From RPQJ01 sp963754125 (GTDB lineage: Bacteria > Pseudomonadota > Gammaproteobacteria > Steroidobacterales > Steroidobacteraceae), in assembly GCA_963754125.1 (NCBI GenBank), contig CAVWEX010000001.1:124001-188000 (forward strand): a DNA stretch of 64,000 nt, in the 5' to 3' direction. Positions 7,363 through 16,636 of this stretch are shown one piece after another. The position numbers were made by a program, and so were the translations under genes. The stretch's first letter is position 1. Every line of letters starts with the position of its first letter. Under the pieces are notes generated by a model, which searched no databases, was not told the origin of the DNA, and was given only the letters and a program-made list of their open reading frames with translations.

Positions 7363-8847
7363 CTAGCCGGCAGCGCGCATAAAGCGATAGTGCTTCGCGT
7401 GCACCCTGCGCGTCGCGAGCCAGTACCGCCAGGTGGACCACGGCCAGATGGTGAAGTTGCGGCCCTCGGCCGACTGGTACCAGCTCTTGCAGCCGGAGCT
7501 CCACACGGTACCCGCGAGCGCCGTCTGGACGCGCTCGTTGAAGCGCGCCTGCGCGCCGGGATCCACCATCAGGGTATCGGTGCCGCGGGATTTCAGCTCA
7601 CGCAGGCACTCGAGGATGTAGTGCACCTGGCACTCGATCATGAAGATGACCGAGTTGTGGCCGAGCGCCGTGTTGGGCCCGACGAGCTGGTGCAGGTTCG
7701 GATAGCCACTCACCGAGATGCCGTAATACGCCTCGGCTCCCCCCTTCCAGTCCTGCGCGAGCGCGTGGCCCGGCAGCCCGGTGACCGGGAAGTCGCGCAT
7801 GTAGATGCGCGGGTCCACGACGAAGCCGGTGCCGAGGATGATGCAGTCCACCGGCCGCTCGATGCCGTCGTCCGTGACGATGCCGTTCTCCGTGACCTCG
7901 CGGATCCCGTTCGTCACGAGTTCCACGTTCGGCCGGCGGAACATCGGGAACCACTTGTTCGACACCAGCACGCGCTTGCACCCGATCGTGTAGTCGGGGG
8001 TCAGGCGCCTGCGCAGCTCGGGATCCTCGACCTGCTGGCGGATGAAGAAGCGCGCATACGCCTCGAAGACCTTTGACAGCCCGGAGTGGAACACCGGCCA
8101 CACCCGCGACTCATTGGTCCAGTACAGGCGCGCGCGATGCAGCTTGCGCCACCACGGCCAGCGGGCGAAGCGCCGCTTCGCGCCCTCGGAGTAGCTGCGG
8201 GTGTCGCGCGGGATGACCCAAGCGGCGGTGCGCTGGAAGACGTGCAGACGCTCGACCACGGGTGCGATCTCGGGGCAGTACTGGATCGCGCTACCCCCGG
8301 TGCCGATCGACGCGACGTGCTTGCCGGCGAGGTCGTAGCCGTGGTCCCAGCGGGCGGAGTGAAACACCTTGCCCCTGAAGCGCTCGAGACCCTTGATCCG
8401 TGGCAGCTGCGGCACGTGCAGCGGCCCGGTGCCGAGCACGAGGTGGCACGCGGCGAGCGACTCGCCGTCCTTCAGCCGCACCGTCCAGCGCGCCGTCGCG
8501 GCATCGAAGTGCGCGCCGCTCACCTCCCGGCCGAAGCGTATGTATGAACGCAGGCCGTATTTCTCCGTGGTGCCCAGGATGTACTGCTGGATCTCCTGCC
8601 AGCCCGCGTACCGCTGGCTCCAGTCCGGCTTGCCCGCGAACGAGTAGGAGTACATGTGCGACTGCACGTCGCACTCGGCGCCGGGATACGTGTTGTCGCG
8701 CCAGGTGCCGCCCACCTCGTCGCCCTTCTCCAGCAACACGAAGTCGCGAATACCCGCCTCGAGCAGCTTGATGGCGAGACACAGGCCGCCGAAGCCGGCG
8801 CCCACGATAGCGAATTCGACCTGCCCCGAAACTGGATCTTGATGCAT
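7363..8847 (-). CDS. Flavin-containing monooxygenase, Baeyer-Villiger type
   Basis: A 494-aa FAD/NADPH enzyme from the ATG at 8847 (MHQDPVSGQVEFAIVG). The FAD-binding Rossmann motif GAGFGGLCLAIKL is at about 15-27, the Baeyer-Villiger-like fingerprint FRGKVFHSARWDH near 145-160, and a second, NADPH-binding glycine motif (GTGGSAIQYCPEIA) follows. These enzymes insert oxygen into ketones or oxidise soft heteroatoms. The substrate cannot be read from sequence. The upstream 176 bases are shared with the divergent acylase gene and probably contain both promoters. Confidence 0.85.
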   Translation of the reverse strand: MHQDPVSGQVEFAIVGAGFGGLCLAIKLLEAGIRDFVLLEKGDEVGGTWRDNTYPGAECDVQSHMYSYSFAGKPDWSQRYAGWQEIQQYILGTTEKYGLRSYIRFGREVSGAHFDAATARWTVRLKDGESLAACHLVLGTGPLHVPQLPRIKGLERFRGKVFHSARWDHGYDLAGKHVASIGTGGSAIQYCPEIAPVVERLHVFQRTAAWVIPRDTRSYSEGAKRRFARWPWWRKLHRARLYWTNESRVWPVFHSGLSKVFEAYARFFIRQQVEDPELRRRLTPDYTIGCKRVLVSNKWFPMFRRPNVELVTNGIREVTENGIVTDDGIERPVDCIILGTGFVVDPRIYMRDFPVTGLPGHALAQDWKGGAEAYYGISVSGYPNLHQLVGPNTALGHNSVIFMIECQVHYILECLRELKSRGTDTLMVDPGAQARFNERVQTALAGTVWSSGCKSWYQSAEGRNFTIWPWSTWRYWLATRRVHAKHYRFMRAAG

Positions 8848-9023
8848 TGCAGCGATGATACGGGAAGGCCGGCGACCGTCGCACGGAGTACGCTCGGCCA
8901 CGGCACGCGCCTGCAAACGCCTACCGGTCGAGTGCCGCGTTACGTTACATTCCGTCGATCATCCACCCGGGGAGACGGGTCCCGCCGCCGCGGCGAAGCG
9001 ACCCGCATGCGAAGGAGAAGATC

Positions 9024-11444
9024 ATGCGTATGCAGTCCGTGTTCGTGGCGCTCTGCGCTGCGTCGCTGTCGTTTCTATCGTCGGGGATCAGCAACGCCAA
9101 GAGCGCCAAGCCGAGCTACAAGGTGCAGGTGCTGCGCACGAGCTACGGCATCCCGCACATCCGGGCGACCGAGTGGGGCAGCCTGGGCTACGGCTACGGC
9201 TACGCCTTCGCCCAGGACAACGTGTGCGTTCTCGCACGCGAGGTGCTGGCCGCCAATGGTACGCAGTCCCGCTACTTCGGCGGCGGCACGCTGAACTCGG
9301 ACCGCGTGTACAAGATGGTCAACTCGGCGGCACGCGTGAGCGCCGCCTGGAGCGTGCTCGACGCCGAGACGCGCGACCTGCTCACCGGCTACGCCGCAGG
9401 GTACAACCGCTACCTGCGCGACACGGCGCCCGCCGCACTGCCCGCCGACTGCCGCGACCAGCCCTGGGTGCAGTCCATCGCCGGCGAGGACGTCCTCAAG
9501 GTGCTGCGCAAGCTGCTGGTGCGTGCCGGCACGGGCAATTTCGTCGCCGCGCTCGTCGCCGCGACACCGCCGCCGCCCGTCGCCGCGCTGAGTGACGACG
9601 TCTCTTCCGAATCGATGCTCGCGGAAGCGGTCACGGCCGTCGAAGCCCTCCCAGTCATCGACCCCGCGGAACTTCCGGACTTCAGCGTCGAGCGATTCGG
9701 CAGCAATGCCGTCGGCCTCGGACGCGACCTGACCGGCGGCGCCGGTGCCCTGCTCGGCAACCCGCACTTCCCGTGGTTCGGCATCGAGCGCTTCTACGCC
9801 GTGCACCTGACGATCCCCGGACGCTACGACGTCATGGGCGCCTCGATCTACGGCTTCCCGCTGGTCAACATCGGCTTCAACCGCAACGTTGCCTGGAGCC
9901 ACACGGTCTCCACCGCGCGCCGCTTCGTGCTGCGCGAACTCGTCATCGTGCCCAGCAAGCCGACCTCCTACGTGTACGACGGCGACGTCGTGGACATGAC
10001 GCCCGAGGTCGTGACGGTGGACGTCCGGCAGTCGGACGGCAGCGTGCTCCCGTCGAGCCACACCTTCTGGATGACCCGGTTCGGCCCCGTGCTGGTGCCG
10101 GCCGCTCCGGCCGCCTGGACGCCTGAGCGGGCCTACGCCCTCACGGACGTCAACCTCGAGAACGCGCGGGCCTTCCGCCAGTACCGGGAGATGGGCACGG
10201 CGCGCAATCTCGACGAGTTCGCGGCGGTGCTGCGCAGCCACGCGGGCCTGCCGTGGGTGAACACCATCGCCGCCGACAGCTCGGGCAACGCTTTCTACGG
10301 CGACATCGGTTCGATGCCCAACGCCTCGAACGCCAAGCTTGCCGCCTGCATCAAGCCGGGCTTGTCGCAGGCGCTGGCGCTCTCGCGTCTGTATGCGCTC
10401 GACGGCTCGACCTCGGCCTGCGATCTCGGCACCGACGCCGATGCGCCCGAGCCCGGCATCTTCGGCGCCGGCAACATGCCGGGCCTGATGCGCCGCGACT
10501 TCGTGCAGAACTCGAACGACAGCTACTGGCTGGCGAACCCGGACCAGCGCCTCGAGGGGTACTCGCAAATCATCGGCGTGGACGAGAACCGCCCGCAGAA
10601 CTTCCGCACGCGCCTCGGCGTCACGCAGATCCGTGATCGCCAGGCGGGTACCGATGGGCTGCCCGGCCGCGGCTTTGACCGCCAGTGGCTGCAGGACGTG
10701 CTGTACGGCAACCGCCACTACAGCGCCGAGATCATGCTCGACGGCGTGCTGCAGCTCTGTGCCACCGAGGACCCCAACGTGCCTGTCGGCGCCGCGATGG
10801 TCAACGTTTCACAGGCCTGCAACGTGCTCGCGAACTGGGACCGTCGCAACCTGACCGCCAGCGTCGGCACGCACGTCTGGACGGAGCTGTGGCGGCGCGT
10901 GAGCGGCACCCCGAGCGCGGGACTCCCGGCCGTCGGGGCCGCGCTGTACGCGGTGCCGTTCAACCCCGCGGACCCGGTGAACACGCCGCGCGAGCTGGAC
11001 GTGAGCAACGCCAGCGTCGTGACGCGGGTGATGGGCGAGCTCGGCCAGACGGTCAAGTACTTCGCCGACAACGGCATCCCGCTCGACCGGCCGTGGGGCC
11101 TTGTACACTTCGATACGCGCAACGGTGAGCAGATCCCGATCCACGGAGGCTCGGGCGGCTCGGGCGTGTACAACGCGATGGCGGCCTCCACGCTGATCCC
11201 GGGCGTCGGGACCACGCCGATCCTCGGCGGCTCGAGCTACATCCAGTCGGTGACGTTCCGCCCGAACGGACCGGACGCCCGCGCGATCGTGACCTACTCG
11301 CAGTCCACCGACCCGGCGAACCCGAACTACGCCAACATGACCAGGCTCTTCTCGGACTATGGCTGGGTGACGATGCCGTTCGCCGAGGGTGACATCCGCC
11401 GCGATCCGAACCTGACGGTCCTGAGACTGAGCGAACGGAACTGA
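9024..11444 (+). CDS. Exported penicillin-acylase-family Ntn-hydrolase (acyl-homoserine-lactone acylase-like)
   Basis: An 806-aa precursor with signal peptide (MRMQSVFVALCAASLSFLSS). Family enzymes self-cleave into alpha and beta chains; the new N-terminal nucleophile of the beta chain is expected to be Ser227 in the motif FGSNAVG, followed by the typical LLGNPHFPWFGIERFY segment. The N-terminal YGIPHIRA/GYGYAFAQDN pattern and overall length resemble PvdQ/QuiP-type acylases, which hydrolyse amide-linked acyl chains in the periplasm. Acyl-homoserine lactone is one possible substrate, as are N-acyl amino acids and siderophore precursors. A GAAGGAG Shine-Dalgarno precedes the ATG. The next gene starts 12 bases later, so an operon is likely. 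Confidence 0.85.
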   Translation: MRMQSVFVALCAASLSFLSSGISNAKSAKPSYKVQVLRTSYGIPHIRATEWGSLGYGYGYAFAQDNVCVLAREVLAANGTQSRYFGGGTLNSDRVYKMVNSAARVSAAWSVLDAETRDLLTGYAAGYNRYLRDTAPAALPADCRDQPWVQSIAGEDVLKVLRKLLVRAGTGNFVAALVAATPPPPVAALSDDVSSESMLAEAVTAVEALPVIDPAELPDFSVERFGSNAVGLGRDLTGGAGALLGNPHFPWFGIERFYAVHLTIPGRYDVMGASIYGFPLVNIGFNRNVAWSHTVSTARRFVLRELVIVPSKPTSYVYDGDVVDMTPEVVTVDVRQSDGSVLPSSHTFWMTRFGPVLVPAAPAAWTPERAYALTDVNLENARAFRQYREMGTARNLDEFAAVLRSHAGLPWVNTIAADSSGNAFYGDIGSMPNASNAKLAACIKPGLSQALALSRLYALDGSTSACDLGTDADAPEPGIFGAGNMPGLMRRDFVQNSNDSYWLANPDQRLEGYSQIIGVDENRPQNFRTRLGVTQIRDRQAGTDGLPGRGFDRQWLQDVLYGNRHYSAEIMLDGVLQLCATEDPNVPVGAAMVNVSQACNVLANWDRRNLTASVGTHVWTELWRRVSGTPSAGLPAVGAALYAVPFNPADPVNTPRELDVSNASVVTRVMGELGQTVKYFADNGIPLDRPWGLVHFDTRNGEQIPIHGGSGGSGVYNAMAASTLIPGVGTTPILGGSSYIQSVTFRPNGPDARAIVTYSQSTDPANPNYANMTRLFSDYGWVTMPFAEGDIRRDPNLTVLRLSERN

Positions 11445-11456
11445 ACGACGCAAACC

Positions 11457-13361
11457 ATGAATCGAACACTACGGACCATTGTCGTCGTCGCCGGTTGTAT
11501 CGTGGCTTTCAGCGCCCGGGCGGCGGCGCAAGGGAACGGTGAGGGAATCGCGCCGCAAGACGCTGGGCATACCGCCAAGCCGCAATTCTCGCCCTATGCC
11601 GGCCAAAGCTATCCGACGCGCGTCTACTGGGGCGACACCCACCTGCACACGTCGATCTCGGTCGATGCCGGCACGATGAACCGGGTGGGCCAGGAGGATG
11701 CCTTCCGATTCGCGCGCGGCGAGGAGGTCACCAGTACCGGCGGACTGCGCGCCAAGCTTGCACGGCCGCTCGATTTCCTCGTGATCGCCGATCACGCCGA
11801 GATGTACGGGCTCATGCCGCAATTGCTGGGCGGCGATCCCGAGGTCCTGGCTACGGAGACAGGCAAGAAGTGGTACGAGGCCCTGACTTCCGGCAACCGG
11901 GACACGATCTTCGCGACGGCAATGGAGATCGTCGCCTCGCTGTCGGGCAAAGAGGCGCCCATCAAGAGCGAGAAGGCCGTGCGCAATGCCTGGCAGGCGT
12001 ACACGGCCCTGGCCGACAAATACAACGACCCTGGGCGCTTCACCGCGATCATCGGCTTCGAGTGGACCGCAATCGGCGGGGACAACCTGCACCGCAACGT
12101 GCTTTTCCGCGGTAATTCGAGCGTTGCGAACCGCACTCTTCCGTTCTCCCAGTTCGACAGCCAGAACCCCGAAGATCTTTGGAGGTACATGGCCGAGTTC
12201 GAGAAACAGACCGGTGGCGAGGTGCTGGCAATTTCCCACAACGGCAACCTGAGCAATGGCCGCATGTTCACGGTGGAGACCTTTGACGGCAGGCCGCTCA
12301 CCAGGGAATTGGCGTTGTTGCGGGCCCGGTTCGAGCCGCTCATCGAAGCCACCCAGATCAAGGGCGACAGCGAGTCGCACCCGTTCCTGTCGCCGAACGA
12401 CGAATTCGCCGGCTATGAAAAGTGGGATCGATCCAACCTGAACGGTACCGAGGTCAAGAAGCCCGAGATGCTGCAATACGAGTACGCGCGCGAGGCTCTC
12501 AAGAACGGGCTGTTGCTCGATCGGAATATCGGCGCGAATCCGTTCAAGTTCGGGATGGTCGGCAGCACAGACGCACACACGTCGCTGGCAGCGGTCGAGG
12601 AAGACAATTTCTTCGGCAAGCATTCCGGCGTCGAGCCCGAACCGCATCGATGGGAACACGTCGTCATCGAGGCGCCGGATCCAAAGTACAGCGTATATGG
12701 CTGGCAGCAGGCATCCGGTGGTTATGCAGGCGTCTGGGCGACCGAGAACACGCGCGAAGCGATCTTTGACGCCATGAAGCGCAAGGAAACCTATGCCACG
12801 ACCGGACCGCGCATGGTCGTGCGCTTCTTCGGCGGGTGGGACTTCACCGCGGACGACGCCCAGTCGCGTCTCCCGGCGAAAGTGGGTTACGCCAAGGGTG
12901 TGCCGATGGGCGGTGACCTGCGCACGGCCCCGGGCGGCAAAGCGCCAAGCTTCCTGGTCGCGGCGATGAAGGACTCGTACAGCGGCAACCTCGATCGCAT
13001 CCAGATCGTCAAAGGCTGGCTGGACAAGGACGGCAGGACGCACGAGAAAGTCTACGACGTCGCCTGGAGCGGCGACCGTAAGGTGGGCCCGAATGGCAAG
13101 CTGCCACCCGTCGGCAATACGGTCGACGTCGCGAAGGCGACCTGGCAGAACACCATCGGCGCACCGGAACTCAGCACCACCTGGATCGACCCGGAATTCG
13201 ATGCGAGGCAGCCTGCCGTCTACTACGCGCGCGTCATCGAGATTCCCACGCCACGCTGGACTGCGTATGAAGCGTTGCGCTACGGAGTGAAGATGTCGGC
13301 CGACGTGCCGATGACGACGCAGGAACGCGCCTACACATCGCCCATCTGGTATTCGCCGTAG
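11457..13361 (+). CDS. Exported DUF3604 protein with PHP-like metal motif
   Basis: A 634-aa protein with signal peptide (up to ARAAAQG, about residue 25). The family hallmark YWGDTHLHTSIS (about 58-69) looks like the metal-binding HxH of PHP phosphoesterases, and ADHAEMYG (about 108) and GSTDAHTS (about 365) supply further candidate ligands. DUF3604 proteins are widespread and poorly characterised, probably metallohydrolases of the outer compartment. Its start lies 12 bases after the acylase stop, so both are likely made from one message and may act on related external substrates. Confidence 0.85.
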   Translation: MNRTLRTIVVVAGCIVAFSARAAAQGNGEGIAPQDAGHTAKPQFSPYAGQSYPTRVYWGDTHLHTSISVDAGTMNRVGQEDAFRFARGEEVTSTGGLRAKLARPLDFLVIADHAEMYGLMPQLLGGDPEVLATETGKKWYEALTSGNRDTIFATAMEIVASLSGKEAPIKSEKAVRNAWQAYTALADKYNDPGRFTAIIGFEWTAIGGDNLHRNVLFRGNSSVANRTLPFSQFDSQNPEDLWRYMAEFEKQTGGEVLAISHNGNLSNGRMFTVETFDGRPLTRELALLRARFEPLIEATQIKGDSESHPFLSPNDEFAGYEKWDRSNLNGTEVKKPEMLQYEYAREALKNGLLLDRNIGANPFKFGMVGSTDAHTSLAAVEEDNFFGKHSGVEPEPHRWEHVVIEAPDPKYSVYGWQQASGGYAGVWATENTREAIFDAMKRKETYATTGPRMVVRFFGGWDFTADDAQSRLPAKVGYAKGVPMGGDLRTAPGGKAPSFLVAAMKDSYSGNLDRIQIVKGWLDKDGRTHEKVYDVAWSGDRKVGPNGKLPPVGNTVDVAKATWQNTIGAPELSTTWIDPEFDARQPAVYYARVIEIPTPRWTAYEALRYGVKMSADVPMTTQERAYTSPIWYSP

Positions 13362-13396
13362 GGACGGATCGCGACGCCGCTCGCCCTACACCGCAG

Positions 13397-14977
13397 CTAC
13401 TTGCGTGCGGCCGAGCGCCGTCGTACCCGCGCCGCCGAACCGGCCTTGGCCGACTTCGAGCGCTTCCGAGCCCCGGCCACCGTGGCTGAGTTTGCCGACT
13501 TCGCGGTCCTGGTCGTCTTGATCGCCCGGGCGGGCCCGGCGCTGGACTTGCGTCGCACCACCGCTGCCTTCTTCCCCTTCGCGGCCACCGTACCCTTCGC
13601 GAACACGGCCTCGATCTCGTCGAGCGCCTCGCCCGTGTACACCGCGAGGCGCTGCACGCTCGGCACCCGGTCGGCACAGGCCGTGAAGCCGAAATAGAGT
13701 CCGCCGGCGTAGCTCAGGACCGTGATGTTGAGCGCCTGACCGTGCGCGAGCGCAGAGATCGGGTAGTAGGCCTCCATTTCGGCGCCGAGGAAGTACAGCT
13801 TGCCGCGCGGACCCGGTACGTTCGAGATGATGACGTTGTAGATCGGCGGCACGCGCGCGCCGATGCCGGGCACGCGGGTGAGCATCTGCGGCGAACTGAT
13901 GAGCACCGTGTAGTCGATCAGCGCGGTCTGGGTCATCTGCTTGAGGTAGTCCCGACCCGCCACGCTGCTGCGACGGATCAGGTCGAAACGCTCGCGAACG
14001 TCCGCGACGTCGGTGCCGAGCCGCACGTTCGCGAAGCTGATCGCGTTGCCGCCCGCCTCGCTCGCGTCGCGCGCCAGCGCCACCGGCACCGAGCACACCA
14101 GCGACTTGCGCGGCAGCTTGTCGATCTCGATCAGGTAGCGCCGCAGCGCTCCGGCGCAGGCCGCCAGCAATACGTCGTTGACGCTGCCGCCGGCCGCCGC
14201 GCCGATCGCCTTCATGCGCGCGAGGCTGGTCGCCTGGGTCGCGACGCGGCGCTGCGGCGTCACGTTCGCGTTGAAGATGGTGCGCGGGGTCTCGGCCAGC
14301 GAGGTGAAGTCCGGGTTGTCCTTGAGGCCGAGCGCCGCCTTCGCGGAGCCGGCGAGGCCCTGCAGCAGGCTCGGCAGGGCCCGGGCCTGCGCGAGCAGCG
14401 CCGATGGCAGCACGCCGAAGGCCCCGTGACCGGCCGCACCTCCGCGTCGTTTCGACGCGCGCTCCGCCGCCCAGATCGGAGGCGTGTGGCTCGACGTCGG
14501 GTCCGTCGAGAAATTGAGCAACCCGACGCCCGAGACGCCATCGGCGAGCGAATGGTGCAACTTGCAGTACAAGGCGAAGCGGCCCGCGTGCAGGCCCTCG
14601 ATCAGGTGGATCTCCCAAAGCGGGCGGTCGAAGTCCATCGGGTTCGAGTGCAGGCGCGACACCAGCACGCCGAGCTCGCGCTCGCCGCCGGGATACGGCA
14701 GTGCCGAATGGCGCAGGTGGTAATCGAGGTCCACTTTCTCCACTTCCTCGAACGCCGGCAGCAGCCGGCGCGGCCCCACGCCGCGCAGCCGGTAATTGAA
14801 CGGCGCGGCGGTGACCGGGAAGCTGCGCAGGTATTCGTACACCTGGCGCGGGTAGTCGCGCGGCGCGTCGGGCGGCGGCACGAAGGTCTGCAGTCCCGCG
14901 ACGTGCATCGGCGTCTGGCGGGTTTCCATGAGCACGAAGCTCAGGTCGAGCAGGTTGAGCGGCTTGCTGTACGGCAT
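13397..14977 (-). CDS. Wax ester synthase / diacylglycerol acyltransferase family protein
   Basis: A 526-aa O-acyltransferase that in this family joins acyl-CoA to a fatty alcohol or diacylglycerol. The catalytic HHSLADG motif is near residue 136, with the usual preceding PLWEIHLIEGL and the later family segment SNVPGP (about 380). The last 55-60 residues are an unusual Lys/Arg/Ala-rich tail (AAKGKKAAV...KRSKSAKAGS) not needed for catalysis that could bind membranes or nucleic acid. It converges on the DUF3604 gene with 35 bases between the stops. The DUF937-like gene is divergent upstream. Confidence 0.88.
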   Translation of the reverse strand: MPYSKPLNLLDLSFVLMETRQTPMHVAGLQTFVPPPDAPRDYPRQVYEYLRSFPVTAAPFNYRLRGVGPRRLLPAFEEVEKVDLDYHLRHSALPYPGGERELGVLVSRLHSNPMDFDRPLWEIHLIEGLHAGRFALYCKLHHSLADGVSGVGLLNFSTDPTSSHTPPIWAAERASKRRGGAAGHGAFGVLPSALLAQARALPSLLQGLAGSAKAALGLKDNPDFTSLAETPRTIFNANVTPQRRVATQATSLARMKAIGAAAGGSVNDVLLAACAGALRRYLIEIDKLPRKSLVCSVPVALARDASEAGGNAISFANVRLGTDVADVRERFDLIRRSSVAGRDYLKQMTQTALIDYTVLISSPQMLTRVPGIGARVPPIYNVIISNVPGPRGKLYFLGAEMEAYYPISALAHGQALNITVLSYAGGLYFGFTACADRVPSVQRLAVYTGEALDEIEAVFAKGTVAAKGKKAAVVRRKSSAGPARAIKTTRTAKSANSATVAGARKRSKSAKAGSAARVRRRSAARK

Positions 14978-15191
14978 GAGCGATTCCCCTTTTCGACGCG
15001 ACTATAGGCGAGCACGCGGCCCGGCACCATGGAAGCGCGCCCGTGACCACCGGGGTGCCGGGCGACGGGCCGAGCTCGCGCGGGCGTGCCTCCGACCTGC
15101 ATCTGGACTGCCGCCTCGCGCGAAGCCGGTTAATATCTTGCAGTCGCCGCACAGCGGTGCAACCGATCAACGATTTCCAGGGGAAACGAAT

Positions 15192-15785
15192 ATGCAGCTC
15201 ACGGACATCCTCGCCCAGATGGGCGGCCTGCAGTCGATGGCACGCGAACTCGGCGTCAGCGAATCGCAGGCGACGGCCGGCGCCGCGGCGTTGATCCCGG
15301 CCCTCCTCGGCGGCTTCAAGAAGCAGGCGCAGCCGACCGGCCTCGAGGGACTTGCCGGCATGCTCGGCGGCCTCGGCGGCGGCAGCCTGATGGACGACGT
15401 GCTCGGGCCACAGCCCACCAACGTGGCCCGCGGCAACGACGTCCTCGGGCAGATCTTCGGCTCCCCCGACGTGAGTCGAACGGTCGCACGGAGCGCCTCC
15501 GCACAGTCCGGGCTCGATCCGGCGCTGCTCAAGAAGATGCTGCCCATGCTCGCCATGCTGGTCGCCGGATTCATGGCCAAGCAAGGTGGCGTGCGCGCGG
15601 CGGCACCGCAGGAAAGCAGCGGTGGCCTCGGCGGCGACCTCGGCGGCCTGCTCGGGGGACTGCTCGGCGGTGGTCAGGGCACCGGCCGCAGTTCGCAAGG
15701 GGGCCTGGCTTCGATGCTGGATCTCGACGGTGACGGCAACCCGCTCGACGACATCCTCGGCATGGCCGGGAAGCTGATGCGTTAG
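15192..15785 (+). CDS. DUF937/YidB-like protein, 197 aa
   Basis: The ATG at 15192 is preceded by GGGGAAACGAAT. The N-terminal half (MQLTDILAQMGGLQSMAREL, then two cycles of helices with AALIPALLGGFKKQA) fits the YidB/DUF937 fold. The C-terminal third is very Gly-rich (LGGLLGGLLGGG repeats) and ends with an Asp-rich loop, LDLDGDGNPLDD, that resembles a calcium-binding EF-hand/dockerin loop. No signal peptide is seen. Function is unknown. It could bind calcium or self-associate, but this is inference from composition. Confidence 0.7.
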   Translation: MQLTDILAQMGGLQSMARELGVSESQATAGAAALIPALLGGFKKQAQPTGLEGLAGMLGGLGGGSLMDDVLGPQPTNVARGNDVLGQIFGSPDVSRTVARSASAQSGLDPALLKKMLPMLAMLVAGFMAKQGGVRAAAPQESSGGLGGDLGGLLGGLLGGGQGTGRSSQGGLASMLDLDGDGNPLDDILGMAGKLMR

Positions 15786-15810
15786 TCGGAAGTCGGGGCG
15801 GGGGCGGGCC

Positions 15811-16620
15811 TCACCTGGCGATTCCCGTGAAGTCGTAGTGCCATGGCTCATCGGGGCTCTGCAACGGACCCGAGAATCTCCCGCCCGCGACCCTGACTGC
15901 GTCCTGCAGCTTTCCGCGCCACCCGAGCGCGTCCCAGACGGCTGCAACCTCGGTCATGCTGGCGCTGGCCACCAGCTCGCCCCCTTTCGCGATCTGGAAA
16001 TCCACCGCGTCCATGCGCCCGTGCAGCGACAGGCCCGGCGCGGCGAGTGGCGCTGCCGGCTCGGGCTCGTAGGCCAGCAAAGCCTGGCTGAAGGCCGTGC
16101 TCGCGCCGGCCTCGTCCGGACCCGGAAAGCCGCTGGCGCTCACCTTCGCAAGGATCGTGGCCCGCATCGCCTCGCTCGCTGCGCCCACCGAATCACTCCG
16201 GTTCCACTGATCGAGCTGGATCTCCAGGCTTCGGACCTGCGGATTGACGTACAGCGTGAATCCCGGATTGGCCGCCTCGAACGCCGCGCGCACGCGCTCG
16301 ATCTCCGCCTCGAGCAGCGCTTGTTCGGGCGAACCCTGGTAGGCGTCGATCTGCTGCTGTGACCAGCTCCATCGTTCGGCGAGGTGACTCGCGCTGCGCA
16401 GGTAGGATCGGGCGGCAAGCAGCCGACGGCCTGGACCGTCCATGCACTGCAGCGCGGCCACGGCACGCTCGTCGAGGTCCACCTTCAGCAAGGCGAGGTA
16501 GCGCTCCAGCAGCGCCTCGTCGCTCGCCGCCGACCAGACGGGCTGCGCGCCGAGCGCGAGCGGCAACGCGCAGGCGACGACGATCCAGGCTCCCAGGCGG
16601 TGGGCAGACGATGCGGGCAC
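15811..16620 (-). CDS. Secreted M15 (VanY/D-Ala-D-Ala carboxypeptidase)-like protein
   Basis: The protein is 269 aa from a GTG at 16620 that opens a clean signal peptide (RLGAWIVVACALPLALG); an ATG 48 bases upstream would overlap phhA. I see an M15-like pattern: a GFTLYVNPQVRSLEIQLDQ segment like the 'YRS...Q' region, SLHGRMDAVDF with candidate zinc ligands His and Asp, and the terminal EPWHYDF, which has both the catalytic Glu and third zinc His of VanY/VanX-type enzymes. A peptidoglycan-peptide hydrolase role is therefore plausible. A clear paralogue lies at 42424-43227. The 3' end is 26 bases from the convergent DUF937-like gene. Confidence 0.6.
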   Translation of the reverse strand: MPASSAHRLGAWIVVACALPLALGAQPVWSAASDEALLERYLALLKVDLDERAVAALQCMDGPGRRLLAARSYLRSASHLAERWSWSQQQIDAYQGSPEQALLEAEIERVRAAFEAANPGFTLYVNPQVRSLEIQLDQWNRSDSVGAASEAMRATILAKVSASGFPGPDEAGASTAFSQALLAYEPEPAAPLAAPGLSLHGRMDAVDFQIAKGGELVASASMTEVAAVWDALGWRGKLQDAVRVAGGRFSGPLQSPDEPWHYDFTGIAR

Positions 16621-16636
16621 GGGGCACGCCGCGCCG

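Noticed and set aside
15001..15947. Long upstream extension of a minus-strand frame overlapping the wax ester synthase start
   Set aside because: It lies antisense to the DUF937-like gene, and the family N-terminus MPYSKPLNLLDLSF starts at 14977.
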